This document shows, piece after piece, positions 63,043 to 64,000 of a stretch of DNA of 64,000 nt; the first letter of the stretch is position 1, and every line of letters starts with the position of its first letter. The DNA comes from Flavobacteriales bacterium (lineage in GTDB: Bacteria; Bacteroidota; Bacteroidia; Flavobacteriales; Schleiferiaceae), in contig CP051243.1 of NCBI GenBank assembly GCA_017795025.1, positions 2,566,897 through 2,630,896 on the forward strand, given 5' to 3'. A program made the translations under genes and the position numbers. Under the pieces are notes generated by a model. It did no database searches. It saw only the letters and a list, made by a program, of their open reading frames with translations, and was not told where the DNA came from.

Positions 63043-64000
63043 CTAATCGATTACCCGCTTCTCGATATAATCAGAATTAAAGAGCGTTAAGGCCCCCATA
63101 TACTTAAGATGGAAGGGAATAAAGTCGCCCACCTTGTAGCCTCTTTCGTTATCGTGAATGTCGATTACTAACATATCGCTACTGGCGCCCACAAACTCAA
63201 TCGCTTGATCCTTAAAGGGAATTAGGTAGTCACTGGAGATGTCGAGACTGCCTAAGTCGAGGATAGCCCGGTGGGTTGTTTTTCCATATAAGCTCTCGTC
63301 GATCTCAAAAGTTTCCCCTTGGGGGTTCGCTTCCAGCTCTCCAATGGGCAACATTGGTTTTTCGTTAATCTCAATTATCTGTGCGTAGAGGGTAATTACA
63401 TCTTGCTCCATGCCCTCCATCGGTCCATGGTGTACGATATCCGTTCCAAAGTAGAGGGTTTCCCCTACTCTAAAATGATTAATCCCCATGGGCAATTGAT
63501 GGGTTTGCAAAAGGGGAATAACCACCGAGGTTCCGCCCGTTACCCAGGGAATTTTTCGTCCAAACTTGGCTTCCACCAGCTGTTTGTATAACGATAACTG
63601 AATCAGCTTATCGGTACTTGGCATAACGCCGTGCAGGCAATTAAGGTTAGCGCCGATTCCGGTAACGGTGATATTGGGAAGTTTAAATACGGAGCCATAA
63701 AAATCAATGAGCTCCTCCCCCATAATTCCTTCCCGCAAATCCCCCAATTCAATCATGATTATGATTTTATGGACTTTGCCTTGTTTACCAGCTTCTTCAC
63801 TAATCGCTTGAATGGTGTCGAACTCAGAGTTAAAGCTAGCGTCGGCATATTTCACTAAGTCTGGAATGCTTTCGCCCGCCGGGGGTTTAATGTAAACGGT
63901 TTGTACATCTTCGGGAGCGTTTTCCTTAACCACTTTTAGGTTGCTAATCCGCGCATCACATATTTCTTTAATGCCCAGATCAATAACCTCTTGTACCAGA
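63043..64000 (-). CDS. Alanine/ornithine racemase-type PLP enzyme, 5' end outside window
   Basis: The frame stays open to the right edge, so the gene is cut by the window; 318 residues are visible. The upstream codons continue into EVIDLGIKEICDARISNL, fitting the N-terminal TIM barrel of this family, so an internal GTG at 63933 is not the start. Visible motifs are IMIELGDLREGIM (substrate region), LNCLHGVMPS and GGTSVVIPLL, then a C-terminal beta domain. Such enzymes racemise small amino acids or ornithine. The PLP-binding Lys would be in the missing part. Confidence 0.8.
   Translation of the reverse strand, partial: LVQEVIDLGIKEICDARISNLKVVKENAPEDVQTVYIKPPAGESIPDLVKYADASFNSEFDTIQAISEEAGKQGKVHKIIIMIELGDLREGIMGEELIDFYGSVFKLPNITVTGIGANLNCLHGVMPSTDKLIQLSLYKQLVEAKFGRKIPWVTGGTSVVIPLLQTHQLPMGINHFRVGETLYFGTDIVHHGPMEGMEQDVITLYAQIIEINEKPMLPIGELEANPQGETFEIDESLYGKTTHRAILDLGSLDISSDYLIPFKDQAIEFVGASSDMLVIDIHDNERGYKVGDFIPFHLKYMGALTLFNSDYIEKRVID

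Noticed and set aside
63043-63933. GTG at 63933 as the true start of the racemase-like gene
   Set aside because: In-frame codons continue upstream to the window edge with family-like sequence, so the gene is truncated by the window rather than starting here.

Overview
The window looks like chromosomal DNA of a marine-type Bacteroidota, most likely order Flavobacteriales. The evidence is a giant secreted protein with a C-terminal type IX secretion (T9SS) sorting domain, many SPII lipoproteins, promoter matches to the Bacteroidota TAnnTTTG -7 box, a DUF5687 ABC exporter, an NrtR-type Nudix regulator, and LruC, FAS1 and GH92 proteins. A genus cannot be assigned from the sequence. I saw no tRNA, rRNA, CRISPR, transposase or prophage genes. 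The only stretch over 300 bp without a gene is 1-517, and it is filled by 4-5 degenerate copies of a palindromic repeat.

Layout. 1-517: palindromic repeat array. 518-3320 (+): three translationally coupled genes (ASST-like protein, 49-aa membrane peptide, membrane-anchored sulfotransferase), convergent with a KAS III-like gene. 4459-6886 (-): cydAB quinol oxidase. 7092-9170 (+): two tandem FAS1 lipoproteins ending in a strong terminator. 9229-13632 (-): class III nucleotidyl cyclase and S9A prolyl oligopeptidase. 13812-22706 (-): a 2964-aa modular T9SS surface or secreted protein with a clear terminator.

22995-36654 is a phenylacetate degradation (paa) locus. paaA-B-C-D-G-H, then DUF5687 ABC exporter, 2Fe-2S ferredoxin, a hypothetical gene, paaI, an NrtR-like regulator, paaJ, a secreted hypothetical protein and paaY all lie on the minus strand. 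paaE is divergent on the plus strand. The 106-bp paaA/paaE spacer carries a promoter box facing each way and two palindromes that look like repressor operators. paaK, paaF and paaZ are not in the window.

36688-40318 (-): ElaA-type acetyltransferase, then an ECF sigma factor / anti-sigma-like / secreted coiled-coil / outer-membrane barrel operon. 40521-45832 (+): LruC lipoprotein, RNase R, membrane coiled-coil protein, LysE transporter. 45833-48572 (-): M1 aminopeptidase and MBL hydrolase. 48632-53884 (+): lipoprotein, thioredoxin-fold protein, several orphan membrane or secreted proteins and an M23 peptidase. Nested palindromic REP-like elements with one shared architecture flank one of the orphans. 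53920-62921: an N-glycan breakdown module with ROK kinase and GH92 (+) converging on GH2 beta-mannosidase, CutC and GH20 hexosaminidase (-). The window ends inside an alanine/ornithine racemase-type gene whose 5' end lies outside.

The best candidates for undescribed biology are the nested palindromes around 52020-52836, the repeat array at the left edge, the coupled sulfotransferase trio, the divergent paa operators, the sigma-factor operon with its Met/Glu/Trp-rich coiled-coil barrel protein, and CutC embedded in a glycan-degradation operon.
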